Origin: Henriciella mobilis | Lineage (GTDB): Bacteria > Pseudomonadota > Alphaproteobacteria > Caulobacterales > Hyphomonadaceae | DNA length: 64,000 nt | NCBI RefSeq assembly: GCF_003576315.1 | Contig: NZ_QWFZ01000006.1 | Location: 124,001 to 188,000, forward strand | Direction: 5' to 3' | Shown: positions 47,517 to 55,717 of the stretch, one piece after another | Layout of the letters: each line of letters starts with the position of its first letter | How positions within the stretch are numbered: the first letter of the stretch is position 1 | Notes under the pieces: model-generated | What the model was told of the DNA's origin: nothing | What the model saw: the letters and a program-made list of their open reading frames with translations, nothing else | The model's database searches: none | Position numbers and translations under genes: made by a program

Positions 47517-48688
47517 TGGCCCGGGCCGCGCGTGCTTCAGGGATCCGGTTTGAGGACCGCACGCTGGCCCAGACGCTCGGCGCGCTGCCCTGGGGGCTGA
47601 TCCTGATGCTGATCAGCATGGCGCTGATCGGCACGGCGGCGCTCTACAGCTCGACCTATACCAACCCCGCAGAAGCCGCCCTTCCGGCACGCCACGCCTT
47701 CCGCTTCTCGGTTGCGCTGGCCCTGATGTTCGTCATCGCGCTGGTACCGCTCAAGGTCTGGCTGCAGGCGGCCTGGCCCGCCTATTTCGTGACATTGGCC
47801 ATGCTCTTCGGGGTCGAGTTTTTCGGCGTAACTGGCGGCGGCGCAACGCGCTGGCTGCCGCTGGGGCCGATCAATGTGCAGCCCTCAGAGTTCATGAAGC
47901 TCGCCCTGACACTGGCGCTGGCGCGTTACTATCACAACAATTTGCCCAATTCGAACGGGCGGTTCTTCATCCATCTCATGCCGCTCCTGATGATCTGCAT
48001 CCCGGCGGCGCTGATCTTCAAGCAGCCGGATTTCGGCACCACGCTCGCCCTGTTCGCCTCCGGTGGCGTGCTGATCTATCTTGCCGGCCTCTACTATCGC
48101 GTGATTGCCGCCGTCGCCGTGACGGCGCTCGCCAGCATCTGGCCGGTCTACCAGTTCGTGCTGGAGGATTATCAGCGCGAGCGCGTCGACACCTTCCTGG
48201 CCCAGCTGACAGGGCAGGCGGTCAACACGCTCGACGATGGCTACCAGATCGAGCAGGCCAAGATCGCCATCGGCTCTGGCGGCTGGCAGGGACGCGGCTT
48301 CATGGAGGGCATCCAGGCGCAGCTCGACTACATCCCCGAACAGCATACCGACTTCATCCTGACCGTGATCGCCGAGGAGTTCGGCTTTCTCGGCGCGACG
48401 GGGCTGCTGCTGCTCTGGGTGATCATCCTGGTCTGGGGGCTGATTATCGCGCGCAGTTCCGCCAGCCTGTTCGGCCGGTTTGCGGCGGCCGGCTGTGTTG
48501 CGACGGTGGCCTTCTTCATCCTTTTCAACGTCGCCATGGTACTCGGGCTGGTCCCCGTGGTGGGCGTTCCGCTGCCGCTCATTTCCTATGGCGGTACGGT
48601 GATGTTCACGACGATGGCCTGTTTCGGAATCATCATGTCCGTGCATCTCGGCCGCGATGAGCGGCTGAGTTCGCAGGGGGTGATTTGA
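47516..48688 (+). CDS. rodA: RodA peptidoglycan glycosyltransferase
   Basis: 390 residues, GTG start overlapping the mrdA TAG by one base. SEDS-family with about ten membrane helices; VTGGGATRWLPLGPINVQPSEFMKLALTLA-type loop containing the catalytic region, GSGGWQGRGFMEGIQAQL, PEQHTDFILTVIAEEFGFLG and YGGTVMFTTMACFGI. Polymerises lipid II with PBP2. Last gene of the mre operon. Confidence 0.97.
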   Translation: MARAARASGIRFEDRTLAQTLGALPWGLILMLISMALIGTAALYSSTYTNPAEAALPARHAFRFSVALALMFVIALVPLKVWLQAAWPAYFVTLAMLFGVEFFGVTGGGATRWLPLGPINVQPSEFMKLALTLALARYYHNNLPNSNGRFFIHLMPLLMICIPAALIFKQPDFGTTLALFASGGVLIYLAGLYYRVIAAVAVTALASIWPVYQFVLEDYQRERVDTFLAQLTGQAVNTLDDGYQIEQAKIAIGSGGWQGRGFMEGIQAQLDYIPEQHTDFILTVIAEEFGFLGATGLLLLWVIILVWGLIIARSSASLFGRFAAAGCVATVAFFILFNVAMVLGLVPVVGVPLPLISYGGTVMFTTMACFGIIMSVHLGRDERLSSQGVI

Positions 48689-48708
48689 CCTCTGCAGCGG
48701 TGCCGACG

Positions 48709-48745
48709 TTGACCTTTGTCCCGCGAAAGCTACTGTCCCGCGAAA
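48709..48745 (+). promoter_or_regulatory. putative promoter with 12-bp direct repeat
   Basis: TTGACC (48709-48714) and TACTGT (48731-48736), 16 bases apart, resemble a sigma-70 promoter for the NSS gene. TGTCCCGCGAAA occurs twice, at 48717-48728 and 48734-48745, 17 bases start to start, which could be an activator or repressor site. Both are predictions. Confidence 0.4.
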
Positions 48746-48769
48746 ATCATTCCATAAGGGGAGCAAAGT

Positions 48770-50185
48770 ATGGAAATTGGCCGCAAGACTGAGACCTGGG
48801 GCTCGAAGTTTGGCTTCATCATGGCGGCCGTCGGCTCCTCGGTGGGGCTCGGCAATTTCTGGCGCTTTCCCTATACCGCTGGCGAGAATGGCGGCGGGGC
48901 GTTCATCGTTATCTATCTTCTCTGCGTCGCCTTTATCGGCCTGCCGCTCCTGATGGCGGAGTATTCGATGGGCCGGAAATCCGGCATGTCCGCGATCGAA
49001 GGTGTCCAGTCGCTGGCGCGCGCTGAAGGCAAGTCGCTGAACTGGGGCATTGTCGGCTGGGTCGGCACGATCACAGCGACTTTCATCCTCAGTTTCTACG
49101 TGGTGATTTCATCCTGGTTGATCGCTTTCACGCTGCAGGCGATGCAGGGCAAATTTACCGGCATGAACGCTGAGGCGTCTGGCCAGAATTTTGAAGATCT
49201 AATCGGCATCGGGGCCCACCCGATGGCGTCCAAATGGTACATCCTTGCGCTGCTCGCCCTGTTCCTTGCCGCCAATGTCTGGATCGTCGGCAGAGGTGTC
49301 AAAGGCGGGATCGAGCGCGCAGCGACTGTCCTCATGCCCGCCTTCTTCATCATGCTGGTCGTGGTGGTCGGCTTCGCAATCGCGAATGGTGATGCAGCTG
49401 CGGCGGCTGAATTCCTGCTGACGCCAAAGTGGGAAGATGTCGGCTTCAACACCTTCCTCGAAGCCATCGGCCAGGCCTTCTTCTCCATCGGTATCGGTGT
49501 CGGCCTGATGATCACTTATGGTGCCTATCTCTCTCGCGACACGAACATTCCGCGCGCCTCCGGCATCGTGGCGGGGTCTGATACGACGGTCGCGCTGATT
49601 GCAGGCTTTGCGATCTTCCCGATCGTGTTTGCCGCCGGTCTCGACCCGGCGGGCGGGCCGAGCCTGTTCTTTGTCTCGATGCCGGTTGCCTTCGGCTCGA
49701 TCCCGGGGGGTGAGCTGATGGCGGTCGTCTTCTTCGGCCTCGCCCTGTTTGCGGCATTCACCTCGTCCATTTCCCTGATGGAGGTTTCGGTGTCATGGCT
49801 CGAGGAGCGTCAGGGCGTCACCCGGTTTGGCGCGGCGCTCGGCATGGGCGTGATCCTCTTCGTCGTCGGTGCAGCCTATGTCTTCTCGCTCGACTATCTC
49901 GACTTTGTCGACTTCCTGACAGGCAATCTCCTGCTGCCGCTCGGCGGACTGCTCGCGGTCATCTTTGCCGGCTGGATCCTGTCGCGCGACATGATGACGA
50001 GCGAAATCGGCGAAGGCACGATCATGAATGTCTGGCGCTTCCTGCTGCGCTGGCCCGTGCCGCTCTTCCTCGCCTTCATCCTGTTCTTCGGCTTTTTCGA
50101 CAAGATCCAGCAGCAATACAATGTCCAGCTGCCGGGCTTCATGACAGCGCTGCTGGGCCCGAACAATGAGCTGCCGGCGGAATAG
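48770..50185 (+). CDS. sodium-dependent NSS-family transporter
   Basis: 471 residues with about 11-12 membrane helices. N-terminal KFGFIMAAVGSSVGLGNFWRFPY and NGGGAFIVIYLLCVAFIGLP are the sodium and substrate site of NSS/LeuT-fold transporters. Bacterial members import amino acids or other small molecules with sodium, fitting a marine lifestyle; the substrate is not shown. Ends before a strong terminator. Confidence 0.93.
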   Translation: MEIGRKTETWGSKFGFIMAAVGSSVGLGNFWRFPYTAGENGGGAFIVIYLLCVAFIGLPLLMAEYSMGRKSGMSAIEGVQSLARAEGKSLNWGIVGWVGTITATFILSFYVVISSWLIAFTLQAMQGKFTGMNAEASGQNFEDLIGIGAHPMASKWYILALLALFLAANVWIVGRGVKGGIERAATVLMPAFFIMLVVVVGFAIANGDAAAAAEFLLTPKWEDVGFNTFLEAIGQAFFSIGIGVGLMITYGAYLSRDTNIPRASGIVAGSDTTVALIAGFAIFPIVFAAGLDPAGGPSLFFVSMPVAFGSIPGGELMAVVFFGLALFAAFTSSISLMEVSVSWLEERQGVTRFGAALGMGVILFVVGAAYVFSLDYLDFVDFLTGNLLLPLGGLLAVIFAGWILSRDMMTSEIGEGTIMNVWRFLLRWPVPLFLAFILFFGFFDKIQQQYNVQLPGFMTALLGPNNELPAE

Positions 50186-50208
50186 GCGAGGCCGGTCTTG
50201 CAGAAATG

Positions 50209-50238
50209 AAAAAGGGCGCCCAGCGAGGCGCCCTTTTT
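50209..50238. terminator. bidirectional terminator
   Basis: AAAAAGGGCGCC, loop CAGCGA, GGCGCCCTTTTT. A 12-bp perfect stem with T-runs on both strands, closing the NSS transporter and the convergent pip gene. Confidence 0.95.
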
Positions 50239-50260
50239 GATTGCGTCTGGTGCGCCGGCC

Positions 50261-51217
50261 TTACCCGAACAGCTTGCCGAATGTCCGCGTCGCGCGGATG
50301 AGCTGGTCGACGATGCTGCTGTCGAGGCTGGAATGGCCGGCATCGGGCACGATGTGCAAACTGGCGTCGGGCCAGACCTTGGTCAGCGCCCAGGCGGTTG
50401 CCAGCGGCGTGACCACGTCATAGCGCCCATGCACGATGATGCCGGGCACGCCTTGCAGCTTCTCCTTTGCCTTCTTCAACAGCCAGCCATCTTCCGGGAA
50501 GAAACCCTTGTTGACGAAGTAGTGGCATTCGATGCGCGCAAAGGCGTCGGCAAAACTGTCTTCCTCAAAACGCGCCGGGCGTGAGGACGGCCCCTGGATC
50601 GAGATCGTCTCACCTTCCCAGCAGGCCCAGGCCTTGGCGGCTTCGGTGCGGGCCTTGCGGTCCTCACCGGTCAGGCGGCGGTGGAAGGCGTGCAGCAGGT
50701 CGCCGCGTTCTTCCTCGGGGATGGGGGCGATGTAACGGTCATAGGCATCCGGGAAGAGGCGGCTTGCCCCGTCCTGGTAGAACCACTGGATCTCGGCTTC
50801 GGTGATCAGGAAGATCCCGCGCAGGATCAGGCCGTGGACGCGGTCTGTATGTTCGACGGCATAGGACAGGGCCAGCGTCGAACCCCATGAGCCGCCGAAG
50901 ACAACCCACTTGTCGATGCCGAGCATCTCGCGGATCGCTTCCATGTCGCTGACCAGCGCCCAGGTGTCATTTTCCTCGAGTTCCGAATGCGGGGTCGATC
51001 GGCCGCAGCCGCGCTGGTCGAACAGGATAATCCGGAAAATGTCGGGATCGAAGAAGCGCCGCATTTCCGGGCTTGAGCCGCCGCCAGGGCCGCCATGAAC
51101 GGCAATTACAGGCAAACCATTGGGATTGCCTGATTCCTCCCAATATATTTCATGTATATCAGAAACACGCATTCTGCCTGTTTTCCGGGCTTCCAAAGGC
51201 GGATAAAGCTTCAACAT
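50261..51217 (-). CDS. pip: proline iminopeptidase
   Basis: 318 residues of alpha/beta-hydrolase fold. Oxyanion segment AVHGGPGGGSSPEMRRFFDP, LFDQRGCGRSTPH, nucleophile elbow FGGSWGSTLALSYA (Ser near 114), and the C-terminal GHSSLD with catalytic His. Removes N-terminal proline from peptides in the cytoplasm. Divergent from the lipoprotein gene; the intervening ~130 bases probably hold both promoters. Confidence 0.94.
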   Translation of the reverse strand: MLKLYPPLEARKTGRMRVSDIHEIYWEESGNPNGLPVIAVHGGPGGGSSPEMRRFFDPDIFRIILFDQRGCGRSTPHSELEENDTWALVSDMEAIREMLGIDKWVVFGGSWGSTLALSYAVEHTDRVHGLILRGIFLITEAEIQWFYQDGASRLFPDAYDRYIAPIPEEERGDLLHAFHRRLTGEDRKARTEAAKAWACWEGETISIQGPSSRPARFEEDSFADAFARIECHYFVNKGFFPEDGWLLKKAKEKLQGVPGIIVHGRYDVVTPLATAWALTKVWPDASLHIVPDAGHSSLDSSIVDQLIRATRTFGKLFG

Positions 51218-51346
51218 TCACTAACCTTATTCATGTCGTCTTCACTTTCTGCAGCTCCTATATCCGTCATAGTCATGAACGTGCTAGTGAGTTACTGTAA
51301 ACCTTCTACCCACAGGGTGGAGCGAAACGGGGCAAGTCGACCGCAT

Positions 51347-51970
51347 ATGATGAAAACACTCGCATGCGCAGCAATGCTCACTCTTTCCGGGTGCGCGACC
51401 GTATCGATGGTTTCCCAGGATGCCCTGGTCGAAAGTGAGCAGACAGTCGAGAGCTCAGCGCTGGCCGAATCGGCAAAGGCGTTCAACACGCGCGCCGAAG
51501 CGCAGGGCTGGATTGGCGAGCCACGCGGCCTGATGGATTTCGCCAAAGTCCTGTTTGGCGGCGAGAATGGCGATACCGATACCAAGTCCGGCACCTATGC
51601 CGACCGGATTTCCGCATCCGAAGGTGAGCCGGCCGAAGTGTACGAAACGATTTCGTCGGATACCGCATCCGCGCGCCGGGCTTTCACCGAAGTCGGCGAT
51701 CTCGCGCAGACCCTGCTTGATGAGGGTGATGTGACGCGCAGTGATCTGATCAATTTCGAAACCGCGCTGGTTACAGCGCAGAAATGCTATCGCGGCTTTT
51801 CCGAAGCCGTCGGTCTCGTGGCCGCACGCGACCGCAGCGGCCTGGATGAGACCGAGACAGCGCTGAGTGCCTTTGCGGCCGAAATCGACACTGCGCGCAA
51901 GACGGCCGACAAGCTGGCCGATGCCTATGCCAGCGACAGCGAGCCAACCGAGGACGCTGCCGCCAGCTAG
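51347..51970 (+). CDS. hypothetical lipoprotein
   Basis: 207 residues from the ATG at 51347, or the second ATG three bases on. Signal with lipobox LSGCATVSM, modified Cys near 17. The remainder is mostly helical, acidic, with LFGGENGDTDTKSGTYADRI and repeated helix-rich segments to an acidic Ser-rich end. No family recognised. Frame open further upstream but the lipoprotein signal fixes the start. It ends 24 bases from the convergent DUF262 gene. Confidence 0.6.
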   Translation: MMKTLACAAMLTLSGCATVSMVSQDALVESEQTVESSALAESAKAFNTRAEAQGWIGEPRGLMDFAKVLFGGENGDTDTKSGTYADRISASEGEPAEVYETISSDTASARRAFTEVGDLAQTLLDEGDVTRSDLINFETALVTAQKCYRGFSEAVGLVAARDRSGLDETETALSAFAAEIDTARKTADKLADAYASDSEPTEDAAAS

Positions 51971-51994
51971 CCAGGAAGGCCGCCGCGCCGCGGC

Positions 51995-53677
51995 CTAGTC
52001 ATCCAGCGCTGAGAACCATTCATCCATCAGGATGTCGACGAGTTGCTCGGTGCGTGCCCGCACGTCTTCCGGCGTCCAGGTATTGCGATGGCGCAGGTCT
52101 TCGGTCAGCGCGAAGACCCGGGCGCCGCTTTCGAAGAAAATCCGTTTCTTTTCCCGGAAATCCAGCCGGTCGGCCTGGTGATTGATGCGCTGGGGCACGA
52201 TCACGAAATTGCCGAGCGTCTCGCACAGCTCGCGCTGGACCTGGGTGCGAGGCCAGGTGGCATGCCAGTAGGACTCTTCCGGCACCGAGCGCGGGAGCAC
52301 ATGCTCGACGGTGGCATCGTCCTCCAGCGTGATCATCTCGCCATTCTCAAGGGCGGCGTTTGTCCTGAGCGCCATGGCGCGGCGCTGCCCGAAAGTGGCG
52401 AAGCGGCCGGTCATGCGCTCGCGGACCTTTTTCTGCTCATCCTTGGCAAAGCGCAGCGGGCTGCTCCGGTCGAAGAGTGGCTTGTCACCCTGGATCAGCT
52501 GGGTGAGCTTCTGGTAGCGCTTCTGGCGCGCACTGGCGGTGGTGAAGTGCAGCATCATCGCATAGGCCAGCCGCTCCAGCATCTGGAAGAATTTAAGCGC
52601 CTGCTCGCCATCGTCGGGATGCTTGTAGAGATAGGCAACCGCCGGGACCTGCCACAGGCGGTGGTCGAGCAGCCGCAAATGGTTGAGCGGCGCCCGGATG
52701 GCTTCAGTGAGCGGTCCGAAATCCGGATCGCCTTTCAGGACGATGCGATACGCCTCGACATAGCGCGGCAGCTCGTCATCGACAAAAGTTCGTGAGTCGA
52801 CCTTCGACAGCACGACCTTGGCGAAGACATTGGCCGTCTTGCCTTTGGTGTTGCGGCCATAGAGCTGGCGGATGATGTTGAGCAGGTCGTCCAGGCCGCC
52901 GCCGCCGAGCTTGGCTTCATGCTCCAGCCATTCGCGCGCATAGCGGCTCGCTTCGGCCTGGTCGAAATTGGCGTGCTGCAGGATTTCCGTCTTCACGATG
53001 TCATGGCTGTTGGGGGCCTTGCCGCGCGTATTGAGCACGCGGAACACCTCATAGCCGCCATCCCAGTCCGGCACGCCGACGCGGACCAGCACGACCCGGT
53101 CGCGGATGGTCTCGAACAGCGTCCGCCGGGTGGCCTCGCCCAACTCCTCCAGCTCCTCGTGAAGGAAGGCGAGGTTCTTCTGCATCACCTCATGGTTGGA
53201 CTCGTCGGAGGCGATGAGGTCGCGGCGCAGCGTCGCGCCCTCGGCCTGAATGGCTTCACGGAAGAAGGGGTTGTCGACATCATTCAACGTCAGGCGCCAG
53301 GCGGCGCCTTCGCCCAGCATGGAGCGGTCGGAATCGCCGATCAGGGCGTGGATTTCGGCCTTGCGGACGGGATCGGTTTCCAGGTCGCGCATCATGGCCA
53401 GGATCATGGTCAGCGTGGTGAGGCGCTGCTGGCCGTCGACGACCTGGTAGGTGTTGTCTTCCATGCGCACGAGCACGATCGCGCCGATGAAGTGATAGCG
53501 GCCATTCTCGGTCGCGTTGAGAAGATCGTCCAGCAGTTCGCGGACTTCATTCTCTTCCCAGGAATAGCTGCGCTGGTAAGGCGGCATCTTCAGCTGGCTG
53601 CCGGGCGAGAGAATGTCGGACAGGGCGCATTCTCGCGCCCGGATACCCGAGTCCGACCTTGGCGTTTCCGATCCCAT
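51995..53677 (-). CDS. DUF262/DUF1524 GmrSD-type protein (putative phage-defence nuclease)
   Basis: 560 residues. N-terminal DUF262 (about 15-250): LKMPPYQRSYSWEENEVREL, FIGAIVLV and VVDGQQRLTTLTMILA, a ParB-like nucleotide-hydrolysing fold. C-terminal DUF1524 HNH domain (about 440-540): VEHVLPRSVPEESYW, GNFVIVPQRINHQA with the His and Asn expected for a beta-beta-alpha nuclease. Two-domain proteins of this order are the type IV restriction enzyme GmrSD (modified DNA) or similar phage-defence proteins; many DUF262 proteins remain uncharacterised. GC and codon use match the region, so it is not a recent arrival. Confidence 0.85.
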   Translation of the reverse strand: MGSETPRSDSGIRARECALSDILSPGSQLKMPPYQRSYSWEENEVRELLDDLLNATENGRYHFIGAIVLVRMEDNTYQVVDGQQRLTTLTMILAMMRDLETDPVRKAEIHALIGDSDRSMLGEGAAWRLTLNDVDNPFFREAIQAEGATLRRDLIASDESNHEVMQKNLAFLHEELEELGEATRRTLFETIRDRVVLVRVGVPDWDGGYEVFRVLNTRGKAPNSHDIVKTEILQHANFDQAEASRYAREWLEHEAKLGGGGLDDLLNIIRQLYGRNTKGKTANVFAKVVLSKVDSRTFVDDELPRYVEAYRIVLKGDPDFGPLTEAIRAPLNHLRLLDHRLWQVPAVAYLYKHPDDGEQALKFFQMLERLAYAMMLHFTTASARQKRYQKLTQLIQGDKPLFDRSSPLRFAKDEQKKVRERMTGRFATFGQRRAMALRTNAALENGEMITLEDDATVEHVLPRSVPEESYWHATWPRTQVQRELCETLGNFVIVPQRINHQADRLDFREKKRIFFESGARVFALTEDLRHRNTWTPEDVRARTEQLVDILMDEWFSALDD

Positions 53678-53793
53678 TGAATTCCTCGTTGGACTTTCTA
53701 GACGTATGCGCCATTCACTAGACCTGCTGACCGGCCGAATACACTCTTTGTTCGGATGATTTCAGGCAGGTGTGTCAGGAGGGCAACGCAAAC

Positions 53794-54648
53794 ATGAAGT
53801 GGCTGAACTTTGAAATTGACGGCGTATTGCATTGTGGTGCGTTGGAAAACGGGCAGGTTGCACCTCTGCAGCAGGGCTGCCTGAGCCAGGTTCTACCGGA
53901 CCTGGACAGCAAAAAAACATCAGTCCGCACGGAAGACGCCGTTGCCATTTCGGATGTGACGCTTCGCCAGCCGGTCATCCGGCCCGGCAAGATTCTCGGG
54001 ATCGGTCTCAACTACGCCGCGCATGCCGCCGAGAGCGTCAGCATCATCCGCCGCGACCAACAGAAAGCCCAGATCTGGTTCAACAAGCAGTCGACGGCGG
54101 CGAACGGGCCGGGCGGGGCGATCCACCTGCCGCGCGTTTCGGAACAGCTCGATTACGAGGCTGAACTCGTCGTCATCATCGGCAAGACCGGCCGGCATGT
54201 CCCGGCGGAGCGGGCCATGGAGATCGTCGCCGGGTTCGCCTGCGGCAACGATATCTCGGTGCGGGACTGGCAGCGCGCCAGCCAGACCATGATGATGGGC
54301 AAGGGGTTCGACACGCATGCCCCGTTCGGCCCGTGTCTTGTCACTCCCGATGAAGTTGGTGACCTCGCCGGGCTCGCCATTCGCGGCTACGTCAATGACG
54401 AGCTTCGCCAGGAGGGTGTTCTCGGCGACATGATCGCCTCGGTGCCTGAGCAGATCGCCCACCTGACCACGGCGTTCACACTGGAGCCAGGCGATGTGAT
54501 CTTCACCGGGACGCCGGCGGGCGTCGGCGCCGGGCACACACCGCCAAAATGGCTGAAGGCCGGGGACCGACTGCGCGTGGATATCGAAAATGTCGGCATA
54601 CTTGAGAACACCGTAGTCGATGAACCGGAGACCGCGCGTCTTGGTTAG
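53794..54648 (+). CDS. fumarylacetoacetate hydrolase-family enzyme
   Basis: 284 residues from the ATG at 53794 (CAGGAGGGC upstream). Signature: ILGIGLNYAAHAAE near residues 70-83, the metal-ligand LDYEAELVVIIGKTGRHVP and FACGNDISVRDWQ, then GDVIFTGTPAGVG. FAH-family enzymes cleave or decarboxylate fumarylacetoacetate-like acids or acylpyruvates; the exact substrate is not resolved. The next gene starts inside its last 29 bases. Confidence 0.92.
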   Translation: MKWLNFEIDGVLHCGALENGQVAPLQQGCLSQVLPDLDSKKTSVRTEDAVAISDVTLRQPVIRPGKILGIGLNYAAHAAESVSIIRRDQQKAQIWFNKQSTAANGPGGAIHLPRVSEQLDYEAELVVIIGKTGRHVPAERAMEIVAGFACGNDISVRDWQRASQTMMMGKGFDTHAPFGPCLVTPDEVGDLAGLAIRGYVNDELRQEGVLGDMIASVPEQIAHLTTAFTLEPGDVIFTGTPAGVGAGHTPPKWLKAGDRLRVDIENVGILENTVVDEPETARLG

Positions 54649-55411
54649 GGGCGTGGCCGGTCTGGCCGTAGCGCTTTGGCTGGCGGCCTGCTCCGGCAGC
54701 ACTGGGCCGGACCCGCTGGAGTCCGAACCGCCGCCGCGCCCGGCCATATCGCCGGCAGATTTTGCGCTGGTACCCTGCGGTACAGGGAGTGGGCGCCCCT
54801 GCGCGCTGGTCCTTGCGGGTGGCAAGCGCCTGATGTTTGGCGCGCCGGCCGGCGCAGGCAGCCAGGCTGAACCGGATGATCTTGCTGGCCTCGACGCGCT
54901 GTTCCTGTTTTCCGTCCACCCGCTCGATATTGAAGGCGTCGACGAGATCCGTAATCGGGGCTGGCGGGCCGGGCGGGCAGACGCGCTCGCCGTCGCCGGG
55001 CCGGAGGGTGCCGGCGCGCTGGTTGATGGCCTCAACGCAGCCTATGAGCAGCCCGATGCCATCAGCTTCATCGAGGATGGTGCACCGGCTGGCGGTTTCG
55101 ACGCCGCGCTGCTGTCGCATGGCGGTGACGTCACGCAGGACGCGCTCATCTATGACAGCGGAGACCTGAAGGTGCGCGCCACCGCCAGTGGTACCGGACA
55201 GGTCACTTACCGTATCCGCTATCGCGACCTGGATGAGGCCTGGCACGATGTCGTGCTGCGCCCGTGCGGCGGTGGCCCGGCTGGCGAGGATGCGAGTGGG
55301 GCACGCGTTCAGGATAGCCTCGTGATTGGCTGTACAGACGAAGACGCCGGCGCGCCAGACCATGCCTGGCCGCTGGATCGCGTTATCTTTGCGACAAGAT
55401 CAGACCGCTGA
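54620..55411 (+). CDS. degenerate metallo-beta-lactamase-like lipoprotein
   Basis: 263 residues. Lipobox LAACSGST with the modified Cys near 24. The body resembles MBL/RNase Z-like proteins: LDALFLFSVHPLDIEGVDEI in place of the usual HxHxDH stretch, then WRAGRADALAVAGPEGAGAL and LNAAYEQPDAISF, as in the arylsulfatase/RNase Z branch. The first histidine and the pair of the metal motif appear lost (only one His in VHPLD), so it is probably not a normal metal hydrolase. It overlaps the FAH gene by 29 bases and is likely co-translated. Confidence 0.65.
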   Translation: MNRRPRVLVRGVAGLAVALWLAACSGSTGPDPLESEPPPRPAISPADFALVPCGTGSGRPCALVLAGGKRLMFGAPAGAGSQAEPDDLAGLDALFLFSVHPLDIEGVDEIRNRGWRAGRADALAVAGPEGAGALVDGLNAAYEQPDAISFIEDGAPAGGFDAALLSHGGDVTQDALIYDSGDLKVRATASGTGQVTYRIRYRDLDEAWHDVVLRPCGGGPAGEDASGARVQDSLVIGCTDEDAGAPDHAWPLDRVIFATRSDR

Positions 55412-55509
55412 AAAAAGCAACGGGGTCCCGCAATGAAGCGGAACCCCGGTCTCCCCCGAGACGCCCCCGTCCGGCCAAGTAGGCCGCGGACTTCCAGGCG
55501 GCGGGTCTT
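55411..55509 (-). ncRNA. candidate small RNA, about 100 nt, three hairpins
   Basis: Read on the minus strand, a nested hairpin uses GTCC-GC-GGCC (55492-55483) with loop TACTT and GGCC-GGAC (55477-55470), flanked by CGCC/GGCG. Then GTCTC-GGGG-GAGAC (55463-55449, loop of Gs). Then a rho-independent terminator: CGGGGTTCCGC / GCGGGACCCCG (55448-55421) with T-G wobble that pairs only on this strand, followed by TTGC and TTTTTT (55416-55411). A promoter lies just upstream. No minus-strand gene precedes it, so the terminator is not that of a known gene. This explains most of the gap 55412-55717; the rest, 55544-55717, holds only the probable tipF promoter. Confidence 0.65.
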
Positions 55510-55515
55510 GCGCCA

Positions 55516-55543
55516 TTTCTATCGGTGATCGGGCCCAAGTCAA
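55516..55543 (-). promoter_or_regulatory. putative promoter of the small RNA
   Basis: TTGACT (55543-55538) and TAGAAA (55521-55516), 16 bases apart on the minus strand. A start near 55509 would give a ~99-nt RNA ending at the terminator. Predicted from consensus only. Confidence 0.5.
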
Positions 55544-55717
55544 ACGGGTTGTACCGGCAATCTGCGCCCGTTCGCGAAAGTGTGTCATGTAAGTCACGCT
55601 GTGGATGCAACTGCCTGCAACATTGGCAACGAGCCCAAATCAGGCCTAATGCTACGAATTCGTTAACTCTTGGCAGGCATTTGTTAAGGTTCAGCGAATG
55701 ACGGGGCTGACTGAATT

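Noticed and set aside
55640-55717. Sigma-54 or CtrA promoter before tipF
   Set aside because: TTGGCAGGCATTTGTT has wrong spacing for -24/-12, and the two TTAA boxes are 16 bases apart instead of 7.
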